A stretch of 64,000 nt of DNA from CAIZQW01 sp037133395 (GCA_037133395.1 JBAXOG010000001.1:44360-108359); one strand, 5' to 3'. Shown: positions 1-8,841, counted from the stretch's first letter. Notes: generated by a model from the sequence alone, not told the origin. Numbers and translations: made by a program.

Positions 1-1666
1 CATCCTTATGTCTAATGAAATAACGCGAGCCGACTCCGCGCTTACCGTTATGTTGGATTGCTGCCTCTTCACGCAGTTGTCCGATCGCGTGGCGCAGGGT
101 GCGTAGAGGAATTTCCGAACCGATACGGCGGTGGAGATCTGAGAGTGACGAGGGCGAGGTTTCATCCGGGGAATAGGTCTGTAAGTCTTCGAGGATGAGG
201 TGGCGGAGGCGGTGGGGCTCGATCTTTTTGAGGGTTGTGGGGCCCTTTGCCTGCGAAAGCCGCAGCCATTCCGGATTGACCAGGTATTCGGTGGCGCGGG
301 TCCGGCCACGAGAGAGGAGCAGCTTCTTGTCGAGAAGCGAGCCCAGCCAGGAACGGACGCGGGTGTCGTCCGAGAGGTCCAGGATGCGGTTAAAGTCGGA
401 AGCTTTAAGCAAGCCATGCTGGGCGATGAGTCCGAGGCAGATACGCTCTCGCGGGCGCAAGTTGAACTGCTGGCTTGCCGTAGAGAGCAAGCTGACGATC
501 TCGGGCTTCATGATGCGGCGCTCGACGCAGACCGTGACCGAGTCGTTCTCTTCGCGAAGGACAGGCACAGGGCGTCCACGGGAGAGGAGCGCGTCGTACA
601 TGCGGTCATAGCCGCTGCCTTCACGCTCCATGAGGTGCAGGGCATAGAAGACCTGGGCAAGGTGCCGGTTGCGCTGCACGCTCGTGTGCAGGATGTTTTT
701 CGGCGTAACGCCAAGCGGGAGAAGTCCGGGATTCTGGATTTCAAGGCGGTCTGGATAAAGGCGAATAAAGATGTCGCCGCGCGTGGTATAGGGCCGGTGA
801 CAGAGGGCATTGGCAAGCAGTTCGCGGAGCACGGTTTCATCGTAGTGCGGAACGGTTTCGGTGAACAGGCCATCGCGAATTTCCGTGTATTCACGCCAGT
901 CGGGAATCTCTTTCCAGATAGCTTCGATCATTTCTTTTGGATTGAGGTCGAAGTCAGACCACTCGCGTTTAGCGACTTTCTGTTCACTTCCGTCATATTT
1001 GATGAACTGAACAGCCGGCGCGAAAAGAAGCACGGCACGGTCTTCGCGGCGGCCGACCCACAGGATGCCAAGATTCGAGAGAACGCCATCGCGGGCCATC
1101 AGAAAGTGTTCGAGAATTTCAACGTCATTCTTCTCTTTGACAAAGTCGGTCACGCGGTCTGAAGCGCGGATGTCGGAGAGAAAACGCGAAAGCTGTACCG
1201 GATTGGCGCTCGCCACAGGTATTCGGCGAGTGGCCTGCGTCTCCCAGACATAAGCATCTTTGTCGGCAAGGAGGCGCGGCAGTTCATCAGGCATCACTGG
1301 CTTACTCTCGTCGGCAACACGGATGAAGTAGCGCCCGTCTGTCGTGGAGGCAATGGTCTGACGGCTTTGAAGGACGCGGAGTTCAAGGATCTCGCCTCCA
1401 TTGTTGGCAATTTGGATTTCTGGCGTAACTGCGACGTTGACACAGTGCTGGCTAACACCTTTGCGCAGGCGATCCGGGAGCGTCTGAGCGATGCGTTGAT
1501 CGGGAGGTGGCACGGACAGATCATCCTCGATGCCGAAATGAAGGATGCCACCGCCAGCATTGGCAAAGGCAACACAATGCTTGGCGATCTTTTGCCAATC
1601 CCAGCGCTTGGGCTCAGCGGCAAAGGTGAGCAGCGATTTTTTGTCGTATGTCTGGCCTTCGTCCAT
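1..1666 (-). CDS. AlbA_2/HATPase_c_4 putative transcriptional regulator (3' end cut by window)
   Basis: 555 residues are visible and the C-terminus runs off the left edge. Residues ~1-130 look like a Schlafen AlbA_2 domain (FANAGGGILHFGI at ~34-46). Residues ~270-360 match the HATPase_c_4 type seen in COG2865 proteins (RELLANALCHRPY, RLEIQNPG, then LMEREGSGYDR). The remainder looks like winged-helix segments. Proteins of this kind are annotated as transcriptional regulators or RecG-like; the biochemical role is unsettled. The ATG at 1664-1666 lies 7 nt after the stop of the upstream helicase/nuclease, so the two are probably co-transcribed. No clear Shine-Dalgarno sequence precedes it. Its position next to a restriction-like enzyme suggests a regulatory or accessory role in defence, which is inference. 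Confidence 0.8.
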   Translation of the reverse strand, partial: MDEGQTYDKKSLLTFAAEPKRWDWQKIAKHCVAFANAGGGILHFGIEDDLSVPPPDQRIAQTLPDRLRKGVSQHCVNVAVTPEIQIANNGGEILELRVLQSRQTIASTTDGRYFIRVADESKPVMPDELPRLLADKDAYVWETQATRRIPVASANPVQLSRFLSDIRASDRVTDFVKEKNDVEILEHFLMARDGVLSNLGILWVGRREDRAVLLFAPAVQFIKYDGSEQKVAKREWSDFDLNPKEMIEAIWKEIPDWREYTEIRDGLFTETVPHYDETVLRELLANALCHRPYTTRGDIFIRLYPDRLEIQNPGLLPLGVTPKNILHTSVQRNRHLAQVFYALHLMEREGSGYDRMYDALLSRGRPVPVLREENDSVTVCVERRIMKPEIVSLLSTASQQFNLRPRERICLGLIAQHGLLKASDFNRILDLSDDTRVRSWLGSLLDKKLLLSRGRTRATEYLVNPEWLRLSQAKGPTTLKKIEPHRLRHLILEDLQTYSPDETSPSSLSDLHRRIGSEIPLRTLRHAIGQLREEAAIQHNGKRGVGSRYFIRHKD

Positions 1667-1673
1667 AAGTGAT

Positions 1674-4600
1674 TTAAAGCGTTGCGAGTTTTTTGAGAAT
1701 ATCATTGCGGGCATCACGGATGTCTTCATCAATTTCGAGAAATGCCCAGCGTGGCCAGCCGTGATGGGAACGCACAGCATGTATGGCGGGCAACCAGCGA
1801 TTCTCGACAGCCCAAGCCTTCTCGACCTTGTCGCGCCGCATGCCCGTGATCTCGAGGATCAGGTTCACGGGTTCGCCGGAGGGCGCAAGGGCACGGATGA
1901 TGAAGTCTGGATAGTAGTTGCGAGAGCATCCTTCCTTGTCGGTGTACGGAATACGGAAATCGAGGAAGGCGTTCTTAACCCAGGAGAGGATGATCCCTTC
2001 GCTGGCAAGCATATCAAGCACCTTAGCGGCTTTACCTTCCCAGCCGCTATCGATGACCACTAGATTCACGTGGCTGTGGAGAGTTGCGTAGGTATCGCGG
2101 GTGGTCTGGCCATGAACAAAGGCGCTACTGCCGAGAGGGTTGTAATAGTGCAGGATCGGGCGGATGTGTGACTCGGTGGCCGCGCCGGTTTGGATCGCGC
2201 GGGAGACGTGAGCGACAAGGCGTTGCGGCTCGGTGAACAGGAGAAGCTTCTTCCACGCCGCATCCTTGTGGAGCACGCGCACCTTGGTGGCATACCACTC
2301 AGCGACGATGGCTGTAAGCTGATGGAAGCGCTGAAATTCGGGACTGCCCTGCTCATCCGAGAAATGGTCACGAAGAAGGTCTTTGGCGATGCGGTAGATG
2401 ATCTCCTGCTCGCGTTTCTCAAGAATACTGTCAACCGTGAGCTTGACCTGCTTACCGTCCACGCCTGTGCCCATGAAAGTAGTTGTGGGAAGCATGGAGC
2501 CATCGACCTGATAGTCCTCCAACCCATCGAAACTGTACGTGAGAAGTCCGTCGGGATAGTCGATCCGATAACCCTCGACATTCGGGAACGTAATCGCATA
2601 CTGGTCAGCTCTGTCGCGCAAGGCGAAAACACGACTGATGGCGGCCTGCTGGAGAACAGCGGTCTTGCCACCTTTGAATAGCTTGAAAGGGACGCCGATG
2701 ATATGGGCGTACTCCGGTGGAAACTTGTAGGTGGCAATCCGGCGCTTATCGTCGGTGAGGTTACCGTCTTTGTCGTAACCCTGGAGGTAGTAACTCTTGC
2801 GACGCAGTGCGCGTCCGGCGACCTGCTCGCACAGGAGCTGGGAACCGAATGCACGGAGACCTGCAATATGTGTAACTGTGTTAGCATCCCAGCCTTCTGT
2901 GAGCATTGAGACCGAGACGACGCAACGGATATGCGCCCCCAGCATGTTGCGCTTACCAACGGTATTCACCACCTCCCGGAGAATCTCAGCTTCTGTGATC
3001 TGGTCTGTGCTGCCCTGTCCGTGAAGACGGGCGTAGTCGCGTTTGAACAGGTCGATTTCCCGTGCGAAGACCCTCTTAAAGTCATCATCGATCTGGCCCG
3101 AGTTTTCCAGCGAATCGCTATCAATCAGGAGCGTCGGTGGTCTTGTCCGAGGTTGCAGCGAGGAAGGATCGTAGTTTGAGAAGAGATCATACACTCCGGC
3201 TATGGCCTGAGCTGGTTCATCACCGGTTGCTGGCTTTTGCTCGTACCCCGCGATATATTTGTAAACTTCCTTGGAGACAGAGGTGTTATTGCAGACCACA
3301 ATGAAAACCGGCGGGCTGTCGTCGAGCTCAAGCTGATCGGTGCCCTTCGCACGTGCCGTGAACGTCCGGGAACGAAACTCCTTCTCGTAGTGCTCATAAA
3401 ACTGTTTGAAAGCCGCCTTGACGATATCAGGGATGCGGGGCGGAGATTCTGTGAAGACGGTTCCCTCGGCCTTGGCCTGAGCTCGTTTCTTTTTCTGACC
3501 GGCGGTGGGAAGATCTTTCTTCACATGTTGATAGAGTTCGCGCAGAACAGGCATGCCGATTGCTTGCGTATCGTCTGAAACTGGCAGGAAGGGTATTTTG
3601 ACGAGACCTGATTCGATGGCCTCGATAAGACCAAAATCCGCGACCACCCATTCAAAAAGCGTATAGGGATCATGACCAGAGCCCGTGAGGTAGTACGGAG
3701 TGGCCGAGAGGTCATAGATCGAACGGACTTTGAAGCGTTGGCTGATTTCGCGTAACCCAGAGAACCAGACGGCGGCACGCTCGTTCTCCGTCTTGACATC
3801 CTCGCCTTCAGCGGAGCGGTCATCGGATTTCGGCTGATAGCAATGGTGGGCTTCATCATTAATGATTAAGAGACGGGAGTCGCTCTTAAACTGCCCCAAA
3901 ATACGGCGTATCACGAGAGAAATATCCTCTTTCCCCTCCGTTTTTTCCCCATCAGCGCCTATCTTGCCATCGAAAGGCGATCGCTTGTTTCCCTGTAACG
4001 TACGGGGTTGGAGCGTATGATAGTTAAAAATGACGATCTTGTGGTTGAGTTGCCTCAGCTCTCCGCGCCAGAGGTTAGGCACTAAGTGGCGGATGCTATA
4101 ATAGTCTGCTGCCTCAGAGCCTGTCCGAGTGTCGACCTTCAAGACCGAGAGGCGGTCACGAATTGTGATGCCGGGGGTGACGATTAGGAAATTGTCAGCA
4201 AAGCGCGTGTCGCCACGATATTCTAGACGGTTGTAAAAATGATAGACGATCAGCGCCGCCATGACTACCGTCTTACCGGAGCCTGTGGCCATTTTGAAAG
4301 CTATTCGAGGCAGGTTCCCCGTACAAGACTGGGCTGCCTGGAGATCGCTCAGGATCCGCTGACCGACATTCGACTTGTCCGCAACCTCATTCAGCCAGAT
4401 GCCAGTCTCAATCGCTTCTTGCTGGGCAAAGAACAGACGTTGTGTGAAATCACGTTCTTCATTCAAAAACCAGAACTGCAACAGCTCCCGTGAGACGCGC
4501 GTCGTGTTGGAATAGCCAGCTTCACGCCACGCCTTGACTTCGCGCCGCAAAATGTTGATGATATGCTCGCTGTAGTTGGCGGCTATTGCTTCATCCATAC

Positions 4601-4772
4601 CAGGAAGGTCACGCTGCTGCCTTTGTTTTACTGGAACGGTCTGACCGGTTCCAGAAAATACCCTCCGGCCGTTGACAATGTTCTCATAATCCAATTCCCC
4701 CGCGAGGTTCGTCGCGTAATGCAACCTCGGCTCTAAATAAGGGTTATTCAAGATCGGATTTTCAGTAACCAT
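1674..4772 (-). CDS. Type III restriction-like DEAD/DEAH helicase-nuclease (BPTD_3080-like)
   Basis: A 1032-residue superfamily 2 helicase. Walker A is ATGSGKT at ~162-168, motif II is NDEAHHCY at ~304-311, and motif III is DLSATPYYL. A later helicase block reads VSMLTEGWDANTV and the arginine-rich motif is EQVAGRALRR. Near residues 948-966 a YYPDF...LILEITG pair resembles the PD-(D/E)xK nuclease end of Res-type subunits, but threonine stands where lysine is usual. Overall it resembles proteins annotated as BPTD_3080-family restriction endonucleases. No DNA methyltransferase is present in the window; a partner could lie beyond the left edge. The gene is preceded at 87 nt by a 27-bp palindrome and followed at 7 nt by the AlbA_2 gene. 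ATP-dependent DNA translocation and cleavage is inferred from family. Confidence 0.85.
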   Translation of the reverse strand: MVTENPILNNPYLEPRLHYATNLAGELDYENIVNGRRVFSGTGQTVPVKQRQQRDLPGMDEAIAANYSEHIINILRREVKAWREAGYSNTTRVSRELLQFWFLNEERDFTQRLFFAQQEAIETGIWLNEVADKSNVGQRILSDLQAAQSCTGNLPRIAFKMATGSGKTVVMAALIVYHFYNRLEYRGDTRFADNFLIVTPGITIRDRLSVLKVDTRTGSEAADYYSIRHLVPNLWRGELRQLNHKIVIFNYHTLQPRTLQGNKRSPFDGKIGADGEKTEGKEDISLVIRRILGQFKSDSRLLIINDEAHHCYQPKSDDRSAEGEDVKTENERAAVWFSGLREISQRFKVRSIYDLSATPYYLTGSGHDPYTLFEWVVADFGLIEAIESGLVKIPFLPVSDDTQAIGMPVLRELYQHVKKDLPTAGQKKKRAQAKAEGTVFTESPPRIPDIVKAAFKQFYEHYEKEFRSRTFTARAKGTDQLELDDSPPVFIVVCNNTSVSKEVYKYIAGYEQKPATGDEPAQAIAGVYDLFSNYDPSSLQPRTRPPTLLIDSDSLENSGQIDDDFKRVFAREIDLFKRDYARLHGQGSTDQITEAEILREVVNTVGKRNMLGAHIRCVVSVSMLTEGWDANTVTHIAGLRAFGSQLLCEQVAGRALRRKSYYLQGYDKDGNLTDDKRRIATYKFPPEYAHIIGVPFKLFKGGKTAVLQQAAISRVFALRDRADQYAITFPNVEGYRIDYPDGLLTYSFDGLEDYQVDGSMLPTTTFMGTGVDGKQVKLTVDSILEKREQEIIYRIAKDLLRDHFSDEQGSPEFQRFHQLTAIVAEWYATKVRVLHKDAAWKKLLLFTEPQRLVAHVSRAIQTGAATESHIRPILHYYNPLGSSAFVHGQTTRDTYATLHSHVNLVVIDSGWEGKAAKVLDMLASEGIILSWVKNAFLDFRIPYTDKEGCSRNYYPDFIIRALAPSGEPVNLILEITGMRRDKVEKAWAVENRWLPAIHAVRSHHGWPRWAFLEIDEDIRDARNDILKKLATL

Positions 4773-4858
4773 ATAATTTCAAAAAGATACTACATTGGGG
4801 AGAGTACGGCAAGCATTTGAGAACAGCATTTTGAGAAAACGTATCCGTCTGCACAAGC

Positions 4859-4885
4859 TTTGAGGTCACAATTTGTGACCTCAAA
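4859..4885. promoter_or_regulatory. 27-bp perfect palindrome (operator candidate) before the helicase-nuclease gene
   Basis: Two perfect 13-nt arms (TTTGAGGTCACAA and its complement) flank a single central T. The site lies between the 150-residue gene and the helicase/nuclease gene, about 87 nt upstream of the latter's start. As RNA it could also form an 11-bp stem with a 5-nt loop, but no U-run follows on either strand, so a terminator is less likely than a repressor or activator site. Confidence 0.6.
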
Positions 4886-4930
4886 CACATAACCTCTTTA
4901 TTATCAAGGAGAAACATACATAACACCCTG

Positions 4931-5383
4931 TCATTTCTGCATGGAGGTTCTTCCTACGGAGAAGACAGACGAATCTGTTTTAGTGAACGCACCGTCGAAG
5001 GCGTGCCGGTCAACCGCGCCCGACTCGACAACGGCCTTTACCTTCTCACGTGTCGGCGAGCCAACCTGTGGGAGCAGCGGTGCAAGTAACGGAGAGATCT
5101 CGCCAAGATGGGCTTTAATTTTCGCTAAGTCTGGCTCTAAAATCTGGCTATATTTATCACCCAACCGCTGTTGCAGCAAGACTTCATCATACTTGACTGT
5201 TGTCTTTGGATAATAACGAACTGTCAACTGCTTATTCTCCAGCGTTGGTGTCCACATACTTTGTCCAGTCGCCTGCATGTGGGCGACGAGCACATCGCGC
5301 CATCTCTTTTTCTCAGTCTCCAGCTTTGCGGCCTCTTCCTGAATCTCAACGTATCGCTTAAGTGCCTCCTGAACTGTGCTCAC
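4931..5383 (-). CDS. Hypothetical 150-aa protein with N-terminal coiled coil
   Basis: I do not recognise a family with confidence. Residues ~5-35 are heptad-like and charged (ALKRYVEIQEEAAKLETEKK), followed by a beta-rich stretch (KQLTVRYYPKTTVKYDE) and a helical C-terminus. The layout, coiled coil then a short strand-rich part, is faintly like phage Gp157/host-nuclease-inhibitor proteins, but this is only resemblance by eye. The start is GTG at 5383, chosen because AGGA sits 5-7 nt upstream. It precedes the helicase/nuclease on the same strand with a 158-nt gap and has its own promoter-like site with an overlapping palindrome, so it may be the first gene of the defence-like operon. Confidence 0.6.
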   Translation of the reverse strand: MSTVQEALKRYVEIQEEAAKLETEKKRWRDVLVAHMQATGQSMWTPTLENKQLTVRYYPKTTVKYDEVLLQQRLGDKYSQILEPDLAKIKAHLGEISPLLAPLLPQVGSPTREKVKAVVESGAVDRHAFDGAFTKTDSSVFSVGRTSMQK

Positions 5384-5412
5384 ATTTCCTCGCTTTCTTA
5401 TTCACCCAAGTG

Positions 5413-5447
5413 GGTACAGTGTACCGATGTTCCTTGGAAAAAGGCAA
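5413..5447 (-). promoter_or_regulatory. Promoter candidate with overlapping 13-bp palindrome, upstream of the 150-aa gene
   Basis: On the minus strand TTGCCT (5442-5447) and TACACT (5418-5423) are 18 nt apart. The -10 lies inside the perfect palindrome GGTACAGTGTACC (5413-5425). A dyad overlapping the -10 is a typical place for a repressor. It would control the small protein and possibly the helicase/nuclease downstream. Confidence 0.45.
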
Positions 5448-5467
5448 TAAGAAAAGAAGATTTTTGG

Positions 5468-6940
5468 CTACTCCCCGCGAAGGCTCTTGATAATGCGTTC
5501 GTAGCTCTCGCGATTAGCGTCAAGAACGCGATCACAAAGGGTCATAGCTTTATCCAGAGAGCCATTTTGTTCCCGGAACCAGCGTTTCAACTCATCTAGA
5601 TCGGCCACGCGGATATTCCCGCCGCAAGCATCAAAAGTCGGATCAATATTTCGGGGAATACCCACATCCACGAAAAAGGTTCCTTGAGGATTCAACACGG
5701 GCTTGTGGGCTGCAACCGTCACAACGGGCAACTGCGTATTTACCGCACTGATCACGATGTCGACCTCAGGCAATACGTCATGAAGCTGATCCAGTTGCAC
5801 GACCCGAACCCCTTTCGCTGCCTCTGGCTTGTTGGCATGATACGCCCAGATGCATTTGACGTTCCGCTCCAGCAGCCCTTTGATCGCGCCACGCCCGACC
5901 ACACCTGAACCAATGACCAATGCGGTTCCTTGTGACAAGCTCTTCGAATCGAGGTACCGCAACGCGACATCTTCGATCTCGGAGACATCGAGCAAGTTTC
6001 CCATTTCCGCGCGAACATCTTTTGACACGCGCAATGCGGAGTCACAGAGGCCACGGATCAGGGACCCAGCCCAGCCCCGTGCTACAGCCTCATCAATCGC
6101 ATCCTTCAGTTGGGCGACCACATGCACCTCGCCCGGAACCTGGGAATCCATACCGGCGGTCACTTTACAGACGTGCGCAAAGGCATCAAAGCCATGTTTC
6201 ATGTAATACAAATCTGAACGAAGCTGATCAAAACGCATCAATCTGCGTAAGATGCCACACGTTCCCACTTCTTTTGAAATGGCCGCAATGATTTCGACCC
6301 GATTACAGGTGTTCAGAATGAGAAACTCATGAACACCCCAAACCTGACGGATCATCTCCCCCAACTCCTCTCTCTCTCGCAGGAGCAGATGATAGGGTGC
6401 ACGTTCAGCCGTTCCGAGGTACGCATGGCTGGTACCCAAAACGAGCAGATCCGAACTTTCAATGGAATCCAGATGTTTACGCAAATTATCTTTGATCAGC
6501 CGCGACTGCACGCACGACCTGCCGCTCGTGGAGACCGCGATCAGTACTTCCCCTGCGCGAATGATCGCGGGGGTTACAAAATCACCATCTGGCCAGTTGC
6601 CATCGGCACAGCAACAGGGCACTTTCGCTTGCTGGGAAACCTCTAAAATATAACGATTCACGCGCTTATCATCCGTACAGGCAAAAACAAGCGCAGCGCA
6701 ATTGACATCGGTATCTTCGAAGCGACGCGCCAGATACTCGATCCGACCTGCATCCGCTAACGTGATTAATTCGGGAACACAATCTGGGCAGACCAACACG
6801 ACGTGCGCATCGGCAGCCAGCAGCAAATCAATTTTGCGCTCCCCCACACGTCCGCCGCCCACAACAAGTACGCGCTTCCCCTCAATCATTGTATTAACCG
6901 GAAACGTCTTCCGGACTGGCCTAGAATCCCTCTTTTCCAT
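5468..6940 (-). CDS. hemA: Fused precorrin-2 dehydrogenase (Met8/SirC-type) and glutamyl-tRNA reductase
   Basis: From the ATG at 6940 the product is 490 aa; an in-frame TTG lies 9 nt further upstream. Residues ~12-155 form an NAD-binding siroheme-synthase domain (GKRVLVVGGGRVGERK at ~21-36; VSTSGRSC near 137), which oxidises precorrin-2 in siroheme synthesis. Residues ~164-490 are glutamyl-tRNA reductase, first step of C5 tetrapyrrole synthesis. They carry GTSH (169-172), the catalytic cysteine in NTCNRVE (Cys212), the GMDSQVPGE motif (263-271) and an NADPH-binding VIGSGVVGRG. The reductase part is only ~327 residues and ends soon after the start of the long C-terminal helix, so the usual dimerisation domain is mostly missing. 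No hemB, hemC or hemL is adjacent. The fusion puts siroheme and haem entry enzymes on one chain. Confidence 0.9.
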   Translation of the reverse strand: MEKRDSRPVRKTFPVNTMIEGKRVLVVGGGRVGERKIDLLLAADAHVVLVCPDCVPELITLADAGRIEYLARRFEDTDVNCAALVFACTDDKRVNRYILEVSQQAKVPCCCADGNWPDGDFVTPAIIRAGEVLIAVSTSGRSCVQSRLIKDNLRKHLDSIESSDLLVLGTSHAYLGTAERAPYHLLLREREELGEMIRQVWGVHEFLILNTCNRVEIIAAISKEVGTCGILRRLMRFDQLRSDLYYMKHGFDAFAHVCKVTAGMDSQVPGEVHVVAQLKDAIDEAVARGWAGSLIRGLCDSALRVSKDVRAEMGNLLDVSEIEDVALRYLDSKSLSQGTALVIGSGVVGRGAIKGLLERNVKCIWAYHANKPEAAKGVRVVQLDQLHDVLPEVDIVISAVNTQLPVVTVAAHKPVLNPQGTFFVDVGIPRNIDPTFDACGGNIRVADLDELKRWFREQNGSLDKAMTLCDRVLDANRESYERIIKSLRGE

Positions 6941-6992
6941 AATTTTCAAACTATATCAGAATTCGTCCCTTTTCGGAATTTCAAATTTAAGA

Positions 6993-8459
6993 TTAACCCT
7001 TTTTTTGTTCGGCAAAGTGCCTCAAAGCGACGTCAAAGTGTTTGCCCAAGAGCGAACGGAGTGCCTGATCGACAGCCTGACCTTCCCCCTTCAGGCGATT
7101 GACACCCAGCGCCTCTGGCGCTTCGCCGTCATCAAAGAAAATCGTGATGATTTTGTCCGCCGTCATTCCCTCTCCGCACTGGCAAAGTAGATAGCAATTT
7201 CCCTCCCCGACCACTTTTGCGAGGATGTGGTTACGTTCAAGCTTGTCAATCACGCCACGAACAAGGCCATGGGGAATGCCATGTTGACGTGCAAAGGCTT
7301 CAGCGTCAAAGGGGGTACCCTCTTGTTCGCCTGAACACTTTTCCGCCTCTGCGCAGATGGCGCAAGCGAGGATGACCCGCGTACGCGGACTTGCTTTTGC
7401 CGCATATTGCTCCAAAATATAGGTGTCACGATTTTGAGCCGCAAAAGCAATCTCGGCACCGATCAGCACGATTTGCCAGCTTGTGTACATCCACAACAGC
7501 AGAATCGGTAGAAGGGCAAAGCCTCCATACACCATGCTGTTGCCAGCAATACCTACCTGCAACATGGCGCAGATCTTCAGCCAGGCCGCGAACAAGAGCA
7601 TGGTCACAAATCCGCCAATGAGGGCAGGACGTACCTTGACGCGCTCATTCGGCATGAAGCCCAGCAAGAAGGCGAACATCAAGGTTCCTAAAATCAGCGG
7701 AATCACTGCCCTCAGGAAGGAGCCGCCCATAAACCCGCGCACCGTTTCCGGTGTCACGCCCCCCAAGGTCTTGTCCATGAGCTCCATGACATGCGAAACA
7801 ACCGGAATGGAGGAGGCCGCCACAATCAAAATCGGGAGCACGATGCTCACGCTGGTGTAATCGGTAAACTTCCGAACAACAGACCTACACTGAGACACCC
7901 CCCAGATCTCGTTAAAACTGTTTTCAATTTTCTCCAGCATACCGATAACGGTCCAAAGCAAAAGGAGCAATCCGATGAGGCCGAGCGTCCGGAAGTCAAT
8001 GCGCTCGACCTGTTCGAAGAGTTTCCCGGTCACATCGCGGGCCTGCTTCCCGAAAAGGCGAACGACTTCAACCTGTTCCGGAGTCTTTGCACCCCATGCC
8101 AGGGTTGGGAGATTTGTGCTGGCCTGCACCACAGGATGCTCCATCTGCGTGAGCCATGCGTCAAGCTGGGTGCTCGCCCGCTGGCGCAAAAGGTCAGCAC
8201 CGCCCAACGAACGGGTCAACCCCAAAACCAAGACGAGGACCGGGACCAAGGCCAATAATGAATAGTAGGTCAGCGAAGCCGCATGCAAAGGACAGCGATG
8301 TCGTTGGAAACCATGAAAGACCAAACTCACGAAGCGCAACGTCTTGACCGCCATCCGTCGCGGATAAGAGAGTTCATGCATGGACAGCAACCACTGACCA
8401 CGTATCAAAAAATTCAATATCCATTCGCTCAGCGATGGCTTTTCAGATGACTTTTTCAT
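6993..8459 (-). CDS. YihY/BrkB-family inner-membrane protein with C-terminal winged-helix-like domain
   Basis: 488 residues. The N-terminal two thirds has about six hydrophobic segments and the family hallmark SLTYYSLLALVPVLVLVLG near residues 64-82, plus FNEIWGV. This family was once called ribonuclease BN, but that activity belongs to a different protein. Residues ~370-440 (EAFARQHGIPHGLVRGVIDK, then HILAKV) look like a winged helix, a common extension in longer members. The function of the family is not established. It lies 52 nt upstream of the fused hemA start on the same strand, so co-transcription is possible. Confidence 0.85.
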   Translation of the reverse strand: MKKSSEKPSLSEWILNFLIRGQWLLSMHELSYPRRMAVKTLRFVSLVFHGFQRHRCPLHAASLTYYSLLALVPVLVLVLGLTRSLGGADLLRQRASTQLDAWLTQMEHPVVQASTNLPTLAWGAKTPEQVEVVRLFGKQARDVTGKLFEQVERIDFRTLGLIGLLLLLWTVIGMLEKIENSFNEIWGVSQCRSVVRKFTDYTSVSIVLPILIVAASSIPVVSHVMELMDKTLGGVTPETVRGFMGGSFLRAVIPLILGTLMFAFLLGFMPNERVKVRPALIGGFVTMLLFAAWLKICAMLQVGIAGNSMVYGGFALLPILLLWMYTSWQIVLIGAEIAFAAQNRDTYILEQYAAKASPRTRVILACAICAEAEKCSGEQEGTPFDAEAFARQHGIPHGLVRGVIDKLERNHILAKVVGEGNCYLLCQCGEGMTADKIITIFFDDGEAPEALGVNRLKGEGQAVDQALRSLLGKHFDVALRHFAEQKKG

Positions 8460-8565
8460 CCCGCGCTAGTCGGGGTAACCCCGTCCCTTCCTTATTAGAC
8501 CCAGCCACATTAAGCACGGACGGCATAAAAGTCAATGGAAAAGTGAGAAAGTGCGAGAAGGTCTC

Positions 8566-8588
8566 GGGTTCAGGGTTCGGGGTTCAGG
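8566..8588. repeat. Short tandem repeat, GGGTTCAG-type
   Basis: Three imperfect units of GGTTCAGG/GGTTCGGG in a gap without genes (8460-8833). The reverse complement of the same text occurs at 35382-35414 directly before gatB. In both places a nearby stretch reads GGAAAAGTGAGAAA or a close variant, so a larger composite repeat may be involved. The rest of the gap holds the 8644-8841 element and no ORF that I can support. Confidence 0.6.
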
Positions 8589-8643
8589 CACCACTCAAGA
8601 TGTGGGATGGATCTTCATCTATTGGAACTGTTCCGGCTAGAGT

Positions 8644-8841
8644 ATGAATCAAAGTCAGTAGCGTCCCATCGGACGCAGGTTTTTAGGCTGTAGACTGTTA
8701 GGAAACTCCTGGGGTTCAGTTGTGCCCGTGTTGAGTCAGCGTTGGAATTTAAGTTAAGTTTTCTTAGCGTTTCACCTAATAGCCTACAGCCTAAACTGCT
8801 ACAGCCTAGCCATCCTTATGGGATGGCAATGAATCAAAGTC
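8644..8841. mobile_element. Small inverted-repeat element bounded by 13-bp direct repeats (candidate non-autonomous element)
   Basis: ATGAATCAAAGTC occurs at 8644-8656 and again at 8829-8841, where it overlaps the 3' end of the neighbouring CDS. Between the copies are a perfect hairpin GCGTCC-CATC-GGACGC (8661-8676), a 12-bp inverted repeat TTTAGGCTGTAG (8682-8693) / CTACAGCCTAAA (8784-8795), a further CTACAGCCTA (8799-8808), and a second hairpin CCATCC-TTATG-GGATGG (8810-8826). No ORF lies inside. Direct repeats plus internal inverted repeats are what a small transposed element with a target-site duplication would leave; duplication by slippage is an alternative. Confidence 0.4.

Noticed and set aside
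200..1162. 320-residue plus-strand frame at the left edge
   Set aside because: The opposite strand reads as a clear AlbA_2/HATPase_c_4 protein across the same bases; the plus frame has no recognisable motif.
6993..8459. Annotation of the YihY-family protein as ribonuclease BN
   Set aside because: That activity was reassigned to a different protein (RNase Z type); this membrane family has no established nuclease function.
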